A DNA stretch of 33,709 nt from Lachnospiraceae bacterium. GTDB taxonomy: Bacteria > Bacillota > Clostridia > Lachnospirales > Lachnospiraceae. Position 1 is the first letter of the stretch; every line of letters starts with the position of its first letter. The notes beneath the pieces were generated by a model that was given only the letters and a program-made list of their open reading frames with translations, was not told the DNA's origin and did no database searches. The position numbers and the translations under genes were made by a program. This document shows, one piece after another, positions 8,066-15,500 of this stretch. The stretch covers positions 1 through 33,709 of the forward strand of contig JAGAQZ010000039.1 in assembly GCA_017622505.1 (NCBI GenBank), in the 5' to 3' direction.

Positions 8066-9299
8066 GTCTTAACGCCTCAATCGGACTTAAATTTGCTGCT
8101 TTTTTTGCCGGATAGATTCCGAAGAAAATACCGATAACGCTTGAAAATGCCGCAACACCGAATACGGTAGCCGCGTTAATATATGCGATAATATCCATAT
8201 CCAGCATCAGGGAAGCGATTTTACAAACCACTGCCGCACCGCCCCAGCCAAACAACATACCCAGCACACCGCCAAGCAATGTAATCATGGCAGCTTCCGC
8301 AAGAAACTGAATCATAATGGAACCGGTTCTGGCACCAAGTGCCTTACGGATACCGATTTCCGAAGTACGTTCCGTTACGGATACCAGCATAATATTCATA
8401 ACACCGATACCGCCTACCACCAGGGAAATGGCTGCTACCAGAGATATAAAAATCGTAATATAATTGATAATACTATTAATCTGTTTGGTAACAGACGCAA
8501 ATTCATCCGTTGTAATTACCTGTTGCCCGCGCACATCTTTTCTGGCTTCCATCAACTGGATACAATCCTGCGCAACCTGAGATGAATGTTCCGGTGTTTC
8601 TGCAATAACAAGGAAGTTATCGAATTCCTCACCCAGTCCCCAGCCTGTTAAATTATCCATTGTGGTAACAGGCATCTCAATTTCCACTTCATCATAATAA
8701 TACATCATTGTTTTCACTGCATTGTCTGACTTGGCTCTTACGCCTACAATTCGTAAATCCACAATCGCATCGCCGATGGTTACTTCAATACTTTCACCCA
8801 CCACGTCGGCACTACCGAATAGATTAATGGCGCTTTCTTCTAAAATAACACAGACAGGACTGGCGTCCTCATATTCTTCCCAACTGAAATACCGTCCGTG
8901 TAAAATCGGTTCCGGCATAGCATACATATAATCCGGAGATGATGCCGTAATCCATGTAGTATAATCTCTTTTCCAATTTGCGGTGACACCGTACTGGCTT
9001 GCTACCGGCATAACTGCTTTGACATTTTCTACCTTATCACGAACCGCTTCCACATCTTCCGGTGTAAACCAGATATACTCTCCAGATTCACTTTCTTCCC
9101 AAGCCATAATGTATAACTGGCCTGCAAACATTCCGTTGATACCATCCAATACGGACGTTTTAACGCCGTTTCCGATAGCAACAATCAGAATAACCGAAGA
9201 AATGCCGATGATAATACCAATCATAGTAAGAAAAGAACGGCCTTTGTTATTGCGAATAGATAGCCAGGCAATTTTAATATATTCCATTAACTGAGACAT
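8058..9299 (-). CDS. MacB-type ABC transporter permease (first permease)
   Basis: This 413-residue paralogue of the following permease has the same architecture: KIAWLSIRNNKGRSFLTMIG with the first helix, an extracytoplasmic domain, then VGGIGVMN and ERTSEIGIRKALGAR. It ends AKKAANLSPIEALRHE. The extracytoplasmic domains of the two proteins differ clearly, which suggests a heterodimer rather than a recent duplication. It starts at ATG 9299 after AGAGGAATTAAT. The adaptor gene lies 24 nt upstream. Confidence 0.9.
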   Translation of the reverse strand: MSQLMEYIKIAWLSIRNNKGRSFLTMIGIIIGISSVILIVAIGNGVKTSVLDGINGMFAGQLYIMAWEESESGEYIWFTPEDVEAVRDKVENVKAVMPVASQYGVTANWKRDYTTWITASSPDYMYAMPEPILHGRYFSWEEYEDASPVCVILEESAINLFGSADVVGESIEVTIGDAIVDLRIVGVRAKSDNAVKTMMYYYDEVEIEMPVTTMDNLTGWGLGEEFDNFLVIAETPEHSSQVAQDCIQLMEARKDVRGQQVITTDEFASVTKQINSIINYITIFISLVAAISLVVGGIGVMNIMLVSVTERTSEIGIRKALGARTGSIMIQFLAEAAMITLLGGVLGMLFGWGGAAVVCKIASLMLDMDIIAYINAATVFGVAAFSSVIGIFFGIYPAKKAANLSPIEALRHE

Positions 9300-9323
9300 A
9301 TTAATTCCTCTTTTCCTAACAAT

Positions 9324-10919
9324 TTACATTCCTTCCATCATCATTTCCATATCTTCCATATTCATTTCAGGCATTGCCATTACAGGCATACCTTCTTCCA
9401 ATTCAGAAGATACCATAGAAATTACCTGGTCAGTTTCTTCCAAACCTTCCACAACTTCTACATACTCATCGGAAGAAATGCCGAGAGTTATATATCTCTT
9501 TTCTACAATTCCGTCTACTACAAGATAAACAAATTCACCTTCTTTATCCGCACTTACGGATTCTACCGGAAGCATCACTACGTCTGTTTTGGCAGCCGTA
9601 GTTAACTTAACCTTTGCATCCAAACCAAGATAAATATCATTATCGGGATTATCGATGCTGACTTCTACCAAAATACTTGCGCTTCCGTTGGTACCTGCAG
9701 TTGCGATGCTGTTAATTCTTGTAACGGTTGCATTGTATTCCTTATCCAGAATTTCTACGATTGCTTTCTGGCCCAATTCTACTTCTTTTAACCCACTCTT
9801 TGTAATGCTGAAAGATACTTTTACATCTTCAAGACTTGCCAATGTAACCATAACAGTGCCGGCTGTGGTCTTGGTTCCCGCTTCAATGTTACAAGCCGTG
9901 ATAACACCGTCAAATTCAGCCTTAACACCATCCTTGCACTCTAACATATTTTCGTACGCTTCTCCGGTGCGCATGGTAGACAATTCACCGTTTAATACAA
10001 TATTTTCTGCGTCGTACTTGTTACCAAGGGCAGCCTGATAACTTTCCACTTTCGCCTGTGCTTTTTCAAGTTCTGCTTTATACTCTGCCAAAACCTTCTG
10101 GTTGTCTGCCAATTCTTTCTGCTGATAATACGCATTCACACTGCCGGAAATTTGATTCAAATCATAAGACCAGGCGTTAACCTGTTGTTCTTTTTGCTGA
10201 ATTTTAGTTAAATAGCCTTGTAATTCTTCCTGTGTCAATCCTAATTCCTGGGCATTTTCTATGTAATAACTGTAGTTGGCAATATCCTTCTGTGCCCCAT
10301 GAATGCTGGACTGAAGATTTGCTGTATTAATAGCGTTTGTATCCGTAATCTTCTTTTCCAGTTCATCAACAGCATACTGCTGCACAATTACCAATTCCGC
10401 ATATTTTTCTACATCTGCAATTGCCTGTGCAAGCTTTGCCTTTGTTTCATTGTAATCTGCAAGATTACCCTGATATGTATTACCTGTAATTTGATTTTCA
10501 AGTTCCACTTCTCTCAATGCGAAAGCATAATCTTCTTCATTGAAAACAACAATGCTGTCGCCGGCGTTAATCTTATCACCCAACTGTGCATTCTCTTCTA
10601 CCAGAATATTACCGGGTGCATAGTAATTCACCACCTGCTCGCTTTCGATTGTACCGCTTGCGTTGATTACCGATTCCAAATCACCTCTTGTAGGGTTGGT
10701 GGTAAAAACCGTCATCGGCATATTTTTACTGATAATCGAAATAATCGCTGATACAATAATAATCAATAAAACGATTGCTCCGGCACCGCCGATTAAAAAC
10801 CATTTTCTTCTCTTCTGTTTCTTTAACTTCTTCTGTCTTTCTTCCTTCGCACGCTGTAACTGCGCCTCTACGCTTCTATCCTGATTTAAAACAATTCCGT
10901 CCTTATTTCCCGCACTCAT
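9324..10919 (-). CDS. MacA/HlyD-type membrane fusion (adaptor) protein
   Basis: This 531-residue adaptor has a strongly basic cytoplasmic N terminus (KKLKKQKRRKWF), one membrane helix (about residues 42-62), and a biotinyl-lipoyl-like half near GDLESVINASGTIES. A long glutamine- and alanine-rich coiled coil (about 130-310) follows. Next come a second lipoyl half with FDGVITACNIEAGTKT, a beta-barrel, and a membrane-proximal domain (VYLVVDGIVEKRYITLG-like). In Gram-positive bacteria such adaptors assist MacB-type permeases without an outer-membrane channel. The C terminus is unusual: the last 21 residues contain nine methionines. I chose ATG 10919 (ten nt from AAGGAG) over ATG 10928, which touches the ribosome site. 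Start and ATPase stop are adjacent. Confidence 0.9.
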   Translation of the reverse strand: MSAGNKDGIVLNQDRSVEAQLQRAKEERQKKLKKQKRRKWFLIGGAGAIVLLIIIVSAIISIISKNMPMTVFTTNPTRGDLESVINASGTIESEQVVNYYAPGNILVEENAQLGDKINAGDSIVVFNEEDYAFALREVELENQITGNTYQGNLADYNETKAKLAQAIADVEKYAELVIVQQYAVDELEKKITDTNAINTANLQSSIHGAQKDIANYSYYIENAQELGLTQEELQGYLTKIQQKEQQVNAWSYDLNQISGSVNAYYQQKELADNQKVLAEYKAELEKAQAKVESYQAALGNKYDAENIVLNGELSTMRTGEAYENMLECKDGVKAEFDGVITACNIEAGTKTTAGTVMVTLASLEDVKVSFSITKSGLKEVELGQKAIVEILDKEYNATVTRINSIATAGTNGSASILVEVSIDNPDNDIYLGLDAKVKLTTAAKTDVVMLPVESVSADKEGEFVYLVVDGIVEKRYITLGISSDEYVEVVEGLEETDQVISMVSSELEEGMPVMAMPEMNMEDMEMMMEGM

Positions 10920-10920
10920 T

Positions 10921-11613
10921 TTATGCATTCTCCTTTACTTCATCGTAATCGATTTTACCGTCTTTTATATGAATGATACGCTTTGCTTCCATTGCAATAT
11001 CACTGTCATGGGTAATTAAAATAACCGTTCGACCTTCGCTGTGTAACGATTTCAAAATCGTCATAATTTCTTTACTTGAGTTAGAGTCCAAATTACCCGT
11101 AGGCTCATCCGCCAGGATGATGGGCGGTGCCTGGGCAATGGCTCTCGCAATCGCTACACGCTGTTGCTGTCCGCCGGACATTTCCGCCGGCTTATGCGTC
11201 ATACGATTGGCCAGACCAACTTTCTCCAAAGCAGCCTCTGCCAACTCCCTGCGCTGTTTCTTTCCGACGCCCCTGTAAATCAACGGCAACTCTACATTTT
11301 CAAGTGCCGTCAGATTGGCAATCAGGTTAAAGCCCTGGAAAATAAAACCGATTTCTTTATTTCGGATATCTGATAACTCATCATCCGTCAACTCCGAAAC
11401 ATCCGCACCATGCAATAAATAGATGCCTGCCGTCGGCACATCCAGACACCCCAACATATTCATCAGGGTGGATTTGCCGGAACCGGATTGACCGATAATG
11501 GCCACAAATTCATTCTCTCCTATACTAAGATTCACGTGGTTTAATGCCCACACTTCATTTTCGCCGGGATTGTATACCTTACACATATCCCGAATTTCAA
11601 TTAATTGCGACAA
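10921..11613 (-). CDS. MacB/LolD-type ABC transporter ATPase
   Basis: This 230-residue ATP-binding subunit has Walker [10 protein letters not shown] near residue 40, the Q-loop region [22 protein letters not shown], and the signature [14 protein letters not shown]. Walker B is [13 protein letters not shown] and the H-loop is VILITHD. The [16 protein letters not shown] stretch and TGNLDS are typical of the MacB/LolD/FtsE group. It is the first gene of the exporter operon. The start codon is TTG (11613), six to seven nt after GGAGGGG; no in-frame ATG fits better. It probably energises both downstream permeases. Confidence 0.94.
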   Translation of the reverse strand: MSQLIEIRDMCKVYNPGENEVWALNHVNLSIGENEFVAIIGQSGSGKSTLMNMLGCLDVPTAGIYLLHGADVSELTDDELSDIRNKEIGFIFQGFNLIANLTALENVELPLIYRGVGKKQRRELAEAALEKVGLANRMTHKPAEMSGGQQQRVAIARAIAQAPPIILADEPTGNLDSNSSKEIMTILKSLHSEGRTVILITHDSDIAMEAKRIIHIKDGKIDYDEVKENA

Positions 11614-11646
11614 GAACTTCCCCTCCTCATCTTTTATTCAAGGTGT

Positions 11647-11655
11647 AGTATAACA
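11647..11655 (-). promoter_or_regulatory. Possible second promoter of the exporter operon
   Basis: On the minus strand TGTTATACT is an extended -10 (TGnTATACT), 35 nt before the ATPase start. It lies inside the inverted repeat GGTGT-TATACT-ACACC (11642-11657). The -35 region (TTCCCA) is poor. Confidence 0.4.
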
Positions 11656-11729
11656 CCATTCTTTTCCTTTGGGAATATTGCATATAAAATCTATGCTATT
11701 ACAACTATACAAATATGATATATCCTTTA

Positions 11730-11747
11730 TGTATCCTTTTGAATACA
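11730..11747. promoter_or_regulatory. Imperfect palindrome in the exporter leader
   Basis: TGTATCCTTTTGAATACA has 5-bp arms TGTAT/ATACA with further symmetry. It lies between the two candidate promoters, and a related TATATCCTTTATG half-site is beside it. It may be a regulator site; no regulator gene is adjacent. Confidence 0.35.
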
Positions 11748-11790
11748 TTTTGCTTAAGACTCATATAAAAACCTTTTCATTTCGATAAAC

Positions 11791-11819
11791 AGTATAAAAC
11801 AGCATATAACAGTTGTCAA
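11791..11819 (-). promoter_or_regulatory. Sigma-A promoter of the ABC exporter operon
   Basis: On the minus strand a perfect TTGACA (11814-11819) and TATACT (11791-11796) are spaced 17 nt. The start would be near 11785, giving a leader of about 170 nt before the ATPase gene. The -35 is the centre of a near-perfect palindrome (see 11799-11833). Confidence 0.75.
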
Positions 11820-11833
11820 CCATTATATGCTGT
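11799..11833. promoter_or_regulatory. 35-bp palindrome over the exporter promoter, possible operator or terminator
   Basis: The 11-bp arms ACAGCATATAA (11799-11809) and TTATATGCTGT (11823-11833) pair perfectly. Inside them GTTG/CAAC continues the symmetry around the -35 hexamer. As DNA it suits a repressor such as a TetR or MarR type. As RNA on the minus strand it could form a 17-bp hairpin followed by TTTATAC, just after the ribU stop, and act as a weak terminator. Confidence 0.6.
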
Positions 11834-11846
11834 CAAATTATAAAAA

Positions 11847-12659
11847 TTATTTTTCTTTCTTTTCCTTATCAGCGTCACCGCTTTGTTCTTTCTTTGCTTT
11901 TTTCCTGTTTTTAAAAGGATTACTGTCTTTTAAGAACGGTCGCAAAGGCTTATACAGTAACATCGCTAAAATTCCAACGGCAATACTTTTCAGTAGATTC
12001 ATAGGGAGTGCCGCAAACACTACGAAGGTAGGAATATTCGTAATCAAGGGGTTGGTTGCACCACCGATGGAAATCAGTGTTTCCAAATCGCCACCGAAAA
12101 ACATTCGGACAAAAGTCGGCAATAAATAAAATCCGTTTAAAAGCGAACCAACGATGCACATACACAAACCGCCGATTACCAAAGCAAGAACTGCACCTTT
12201 CTTGGTCTTTTTATTCCAATAAACAATGGTTGCCGGCAACACCAACGAACAACCGATGACAAAGTTTGCAAGTTCGCCTACAAAAGCTGTGCTGGTCGGT
12301 CTGAAAATCAGCACTTTGATCAGCACCTTAAACATTTCCACCAAAACACCCGCAATCGGTCCGTAAGCAAAGCCGCAAATAATGCCGGGCAAATCGCCGA
12401 TTTCAAACTTGTAGAAGTCCGGAATCAATCCCGGAAGCGGAACTTCCACCGCCATTAATACGCCTGCAATGGCTGAAAACATACCCACTACCGCAATTTT
12501 ACGGGTATTGAGTATTTTTTCCCTGCTACCGATTCTTTTCATAATCATTTTCTCAGCGATAAAAGCAACCAAAAAGATCGCAAGCATCACTCCGAGAAAC
12601 TCCAATGCAAACAAGGCATTGTCCTTCACCGAATCGATAAACTTAGTTAAATTGTTCAT
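11847..12659 (-). CDS. ribU: ECF-type riboflavin transporter S component
   Basis: RibU binds riboflavin (or FMN/roseoflavin-like flavins) in the membrane and works with the shared ECF energising module, which is not in this window. The 270-residue protein has about six to seven hydrophobic helices. Family features include TRKIAVVGMFSAIAGVLMAV, PDFYKFEIGDLPGIICGFAYGP (landmark EIGDLP), and NFVIGCSLVLPAT. It is longer than the usual 190-210 residues because of an extra N-terminal membrane helix (about 15-35) and a highly charged, lysine-rich C-terminal tail. It starts at ATG 12659 after AAGGAGGATTTT. The FMN riboswitch and terminator directly upstream strongly support the substrate. Confidence 0.94.
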   Translation of the reverse strand: MNNLTKFIDSVKDNALFALEFLGVMLAIFLVAFIAEKMIMKRIGSREKILNTRKIAVVGMFSAIAGVLMAVEVPLPGLIPDFYKFEIGDLPGIICGFAYGPIAGVLVEMFKVLIKVLIFRPTSTAFVGELANFVIGCSLVLPATIVYWNKKTKKGAVLALVIGGLCMCIVGSLLNGFYLLPTFVRMFFGGDLETLISIGGATNPLITNIPTFVVFAALPMNLLKSIAVGILAMLLYKPLRPFLKDSNPFKNRKKAKKEQSGDADKEKKEK

Positions 12660-12754
12660 AAAATCCTCCTTTTTCCCTCAGAAACATGGTATTCAAGGAT
12701 TGCTTCGGAATATTTTACGCGGCAGACTTTTATATTTACCACTCGTTTCGCCAA

Positions 12755-12787
12755 TAAAAAAGCCCTAAGCATAGAAACACTCAGGGC
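12755..12787 (-). terminator. Riboswitch-controlled terminator of ribU
   Basis: On the minus strand GCCCTGAG/CTTAGGGC (12780-12787 with 12762-12769, one G-T pair) encloses a 10-nt loop and is followed by TTTTTTATT. It lies about 20 nt after the FMN aptamer and ends transcription when FMN is bound, according to the established mechanism of this class. Confidence 0.88.
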
Positions 12788-12808
12788 ATAAATATTCCAA
12801 AACATCGC

Positions 12809-12929
12809 TCTTCTTCCATCCAGACTTTACTGTCGGTTTCGGATTCTCACCGAATCGGCCGTTTGCACGGGTCGCGGACTTAAGTTGCCTATCACCGCCG
12901 GTAGGGAATTTCACCCAACCCTGAAGATC
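12809..12929 (-). ncRNA. FMN riboswitch (RFN element)
   Basis: The minus strand shows the conserved RFN blocks in order: ATCTTCAGGGTTGGGTGAAA, TTCCCTACCGGCGGTGAT, GTCCGCGACCC, GGCCGATTCGGTGAGAATCC, GACAGTAAAGTCTGGATGG and AAGAAGA, with the P1 helix formed by the two ends. It senses FMN and controls ribU by premature termination. Confidence 0.97.
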
Positions 12930-12947
12930 TATTTTATTTTCTACCTT

Positions 12948-12976
12948 ATAATACTACTGTACATTTTAGAATGCAA
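12948..12976 (-). promoter_or_regulatory. Promoter of the FMN riboswitch-ribU transcript
   Basis: On the minus strand TTGCAT (12971-12976) and TATTAT (12948-12953) are 17 nt apart. Transcription would start about 10 nt before the RFN aptamer. The promoter lies immediately after the acyltransferase stop. Confidence 0.65.
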
Positions 12977-12981
12977 CCATA

Positions 12982-14157
12982 TTATGCATTATTTTCCTTT
13001 TGTTTGCGCGACGGATATTTACGTCCTAATACAAAAGGAAAGAATATTCTCACAATCAATATCACCGGAATTTCCAGCAACATAGTGCAGATAATAGCGC
13101 TTACCATAAGCTGCAGGCCATCCGGTCCGGGCAACGGTTCAAACACATCCCTGCCGATAATCATACCGGCATTTAATATGTAGAAATTCAAATGCGTACA
13201 CATGATAATCAATGAGTTCTGGCCATAAAATGTCACAAGCGGAATGTTGGGAATGCTTTTACATATTAAAAGCAAGCCTAAGCTACCACAAAGTCCAAGT
13301 CCCCAATATACAAACAAATTATGCAAATTCACATTATTAAAATCCATAATTTGAATGTAAGGTACTACAATATAATTTACCGCGAAAAGAACTGCGCCAA
13401 GTACCATGTCTATAATATCAAATTGACATAACCACGCCTTAAAACCAGCTGCCTCTTTCTTTGGTTTCTTCTTTATATAAGTAAATAAAATTCCTGTCAA
13501 ATAGCCAAAAACAATAAAAACAGTCGATATAACCGATTTGGTCAAAAGTCGAAACTCGCCTAAAACAAAGGTATTTACTGGTTTTACTGCCACAAAATGA
13601 TATGCATAAAACGATATCGTTGCAATTCCTGTAAAAATACCTGCCGCTATTAACACTACCGCTATTTTTTTCTTTATAATCTTATTAAATGCTTTGAAAA
13701 GAAGCAACACTAACAGTTCTCCCAATAAAAGCACCGGCAAAAACCATAATACCGAATAGCCTTGCAAACCAATGGTTTTGATAATTAATTCCTTCGGAAC
13801 CTCCCACGTAAGCTTTCCGCGTAATACCTGTATTAAAATCACAAGCAAGGACCCAAGAGAAAACCATATATAGGGGAGCATAATTCCTTTTATTTTATGA
13901 ATTATAACTTTTCCTAAAGGTTGTTCATCTTCTTTTTTCATCTGCATTAAAAGTCCCGAAACCACAAAAAATGCAGGTAAATGAAAGGTCGACAGCCAAA
14001 CATTGTGCTCATGCCCGATTAATCCGCTGTGCCCTGCCACCACAAGAAATATTGCTATTCCGCGCACCATATCCAAATAGGTAATGCGTTTCCCGTTTTG
14101 TGACTGTGCCTTTGTACTATATAATAATGCCAATTCTTCTTTTATTCTTTTAATCAT
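12982..14157 (-). CDS. Acyltransferase 3 family membrane protein
   Basis: This 391-residue integral membrane protein has about ten hydrophobic helices. The N-terminal signature is typical of acyltransferase family 3 (PF01757): TYLDMVRGIAIFLVVAGHSG (with the conserved R and H), then FHLPAFFVVSGLLM. Members O-acetylate cell-wall polysaccharides, lipids or exported small molecules; this acceptor is unknown. The C terminus is basic (RKYPSRKQKENNA). It starts at ATG 14157 after GAAGGAGTACCATC. It is divergent from the GH25 muramidase gene, so a role in cell-wall or surface-glycan O-acetylation is possible but only inferred from position. Confidence 0.88.
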   Translation of the reverse strand: MIKRIKEELALLYSTKAQSQNGKRITYLDMVRGIAIFLVVAGHSGLIGHEHNVWLSTFHLPAFFVVSGLLMQMKKEDEQPLGKVIIHKIKGIMLPYIWFSLGSLLVILIQVLRGKLTWEVPKELIIKTIGLQGYSVLWFLPVLLLGELLVLLLFKAFNKIIKKKIAVVLIAAGIFTGIATISFYAYHFVAVKPVNTFVLGEFRLLTKSVISTVFIVFGYLTGILFTYIKKKPKKEAAGFKAWLCQFDIIDMVLGAVLFAVNYIVVPYIQIMDFNNVNLHNLFVYWGLGLCGSLGLLLICKSIPNIPLVTFYGQNSLIIMCTHLNFYILNAGMIIGRDVFEPLPGPDGLQLMVSAIICTMLLEIPVILIVRIFFPFVLGRKYPSRKQKENNA

Positions 14158-14186
14158 GATGGTACTCCTTCACAAATTCCGTTTCC

Positions 14187-14195
14187 ATTATATCA
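14187..14195 (-). promoter_or_regulatory. Extended -10 promoter of the acyltransferase gene
   Basis: On the minus strand TGATATAAT is a perfect extended -10 (TGnTATAAT) about 30 nt before the start codon. The -35 is poor. It overlaps one arm (14192-14201) of a 10-bp inverted repeat whose other arm lies over the divergent promoter. Confidence 0.55.
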
Positions 14196-14244
14196 AAGAT
14201 ATCCACACATTACTAACTTTTTTTATTCTTTACTTTTTCTTCCA

Positions 14245-14273
14245 TTGTATCTTTGATTTGTATACGTTATAAT
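14245..14273 (+). promoter_or_regulatory. Sigma-A promoter of the GH25 gene
   Basis: TTGTAT (14245-14250) and TATAAT (14268-14273) are 17 nt apart. The start would be near 14280, about 50 nt before the GH25 ATG. Confidence 0.7.
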
Positions 14274-14301
14274 AATACTCGTGTAAAAACGAAAGGGGAA
14301 A

Positions 14302-14320
14302 TATCCGTATTTAACGGATA
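14302..14320 (+). promoter_or_regulatory. Hairpin between the ribosome site and start of the GH25 gene
   Basis: A perfect 7-bp hairpin TATCCGT-ATTTA-ACGGATA lies between AAAGGGG (14292-14298) and ATG 14330. Without it the ribosome site would be too far (31 nt) from the start; folded, it brings the two to about 12 nt. Otherwise only a weak GGATAAG precedes the ATG. Confidence 0.45.
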
Positions 14321-14329
14321 AGAATAAAC

Positions 14330-15394
14330 ATGGAAAAAGAAAGAAGAAGATCTCGCGTCAATCCGCTTTTGGTGACAGCTAATATTACCGGCATCTTGTG
14401 CCTGATTTGTTGCATTGCTACTTTATTTATTATGATAACCGGCAATAAAACAGAAGAACCTGAAGAAGAAGTTATGATGAGTCTTGAGCCCGGCCGCACT
14501 TATACTGCCGAAGAAGTAGAATCAATGGTTGCGGAAGCTAAAATCGAAGGCGGTGAAGAAGGCAAGGAAGAAATCAAAGAAAATATCAAAGACGCTTATA
14601 TGAACGGAACCGGCATCGTGCATGAATTGAGATTGCTGTTCCCCAATGACATTGTCTTTTATAATAATGGGAAATATCAGTTTGTTCCTATTTCAAATAC
14701 CATTCCGGCCCGCACTTATGATCCGACAGGCTTGGTCGCTAACGAACGTGGTGAAATGGAATACTTAGTAAACGGCAATGTTCAGTCACTGAAAGGCATT
14801 GACCTTTCCCGTTATCAGGGCGAAGTTGACTGGGCACTGGTCGCAGCCGACGGTGTGGATTACGCTATGATTCGTGTTGGTATCCGTGGCTACGGCACCG
14901 GTGAAATTGTCATTGATGACACACTGGATACTAATATGATGGGTGCAACTTATAATGGCATTGATGTAGGCGCATATTTCTTTACACAGGCAACCAGCGA
15001 AGAAGAGGCGATTGCCGAAGCCGATGCGGTAATTGAAGCACTTGCCCCCTATAATGTGACTTATCCTATCGCTATTGATGTGGAAGATGTAAATGACAGC
15101 AGTGCCAGAACTGCAAATTTAACAGCAGAACAAAGAACCGACTATGTTATCGCTTTTTGTGAACGAATTGAATCTGCAGGCTATACGCCAATGATATATG
15201 GCAATCTAAAATCCTACTGTGATATGCTCGATATGGAACGTTTGAATGAATATGATAAATGGTTTGCTTTTTATGACACATATGTATACTTCCCTTACGA
15301 AATTACAATGTGGCAATATACCGACAGCGGTGTCGTTAACGGTATCGAAGGAAATGTTGATTTAAACATTACATTTACCAACAAATACGAATAG
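14330..15394 (+). CDS. Membrane-anchored GH25 muramidase (lysozyme)
   Basis: Glycoside hydrolase family 25 enzymes cleave the MurNAc-GlcNAc bond of peptidoglycan. The 354-residue protein has a basic cytoplasmic start (KERRRSR), one hydrophobic helix (about residues 13-37), and an acidic linker rich in Glu. The GH25 barrel runs from about residue 153. It begins KGIDLSRYQGEVDW, which carries the first catalytic-site aspartate. The barrel then has YAMIRVGIRGYG, VGAYFFTQATS and the catalytic PIAIDVED, and ends EITMWQYTDSGVVNGIEG-like, followed by VDLN. Without a cleavage site it is probably tethered to the outer membrane face and acts in wall remodelling. It is transcribed alone, with promoter and terminator present. 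Confidence 0.93.
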   Translation: MEKERRRSRVNPLLVTANITGILCLICCIATLFIMITGNKTEEPEEEVMMSLEPGRTYTAEEVESMVAEAKIEGGEEGKEEIKENIKDAYMNGTGIVHELRLLFPNDIVFYNNGKYQFVPISNTIPARTYDPTGLVANERGEMEYLVNGNVQSLKGIDLSRYQGEVDWALVAADGVDYAMIRVGIRGYGTGEIVIDDTLDTNMMGATYNGIDVGAYFFTQATSEEEAIAEADAVIEALAPYNVTYPIAIDVEDVNDSSARTANLTAEQRTDYVIAFCERIESAGYTPMIYGNLKSYCDMLDMERLNEYDKWFAFYDTYVYFPYEITMWQYTDSGVVNGIEGNVDLNITFTNKYE

Positions 15395-15408
15395 TATATT
15401 TGCAAATT

Positions 15409-15455
15409 AAAACCCTTATGTAACAGCAATGCTGAAACATAAGGGTTTTCTTTAT
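15409..15455 (+). terminator. Terminator of the GH25 gene, probably shared with tex
   Basis: The 12-bp perfect stem AAAACCCTTATG (15409-15420) / CATAAGGGTTTT (15438-15449) contains an inner CAGC/GCTG hairpin and is followed by CTTTATTT. The opposite strand also has TTTTAATTT, so it may serve the convergent tex gene. Confidence 0.85.
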
Positions 15456-15500
15456 TTGCTTTCTTTTAATATACTAATCCGCACATCAAACGGGCCGAAA

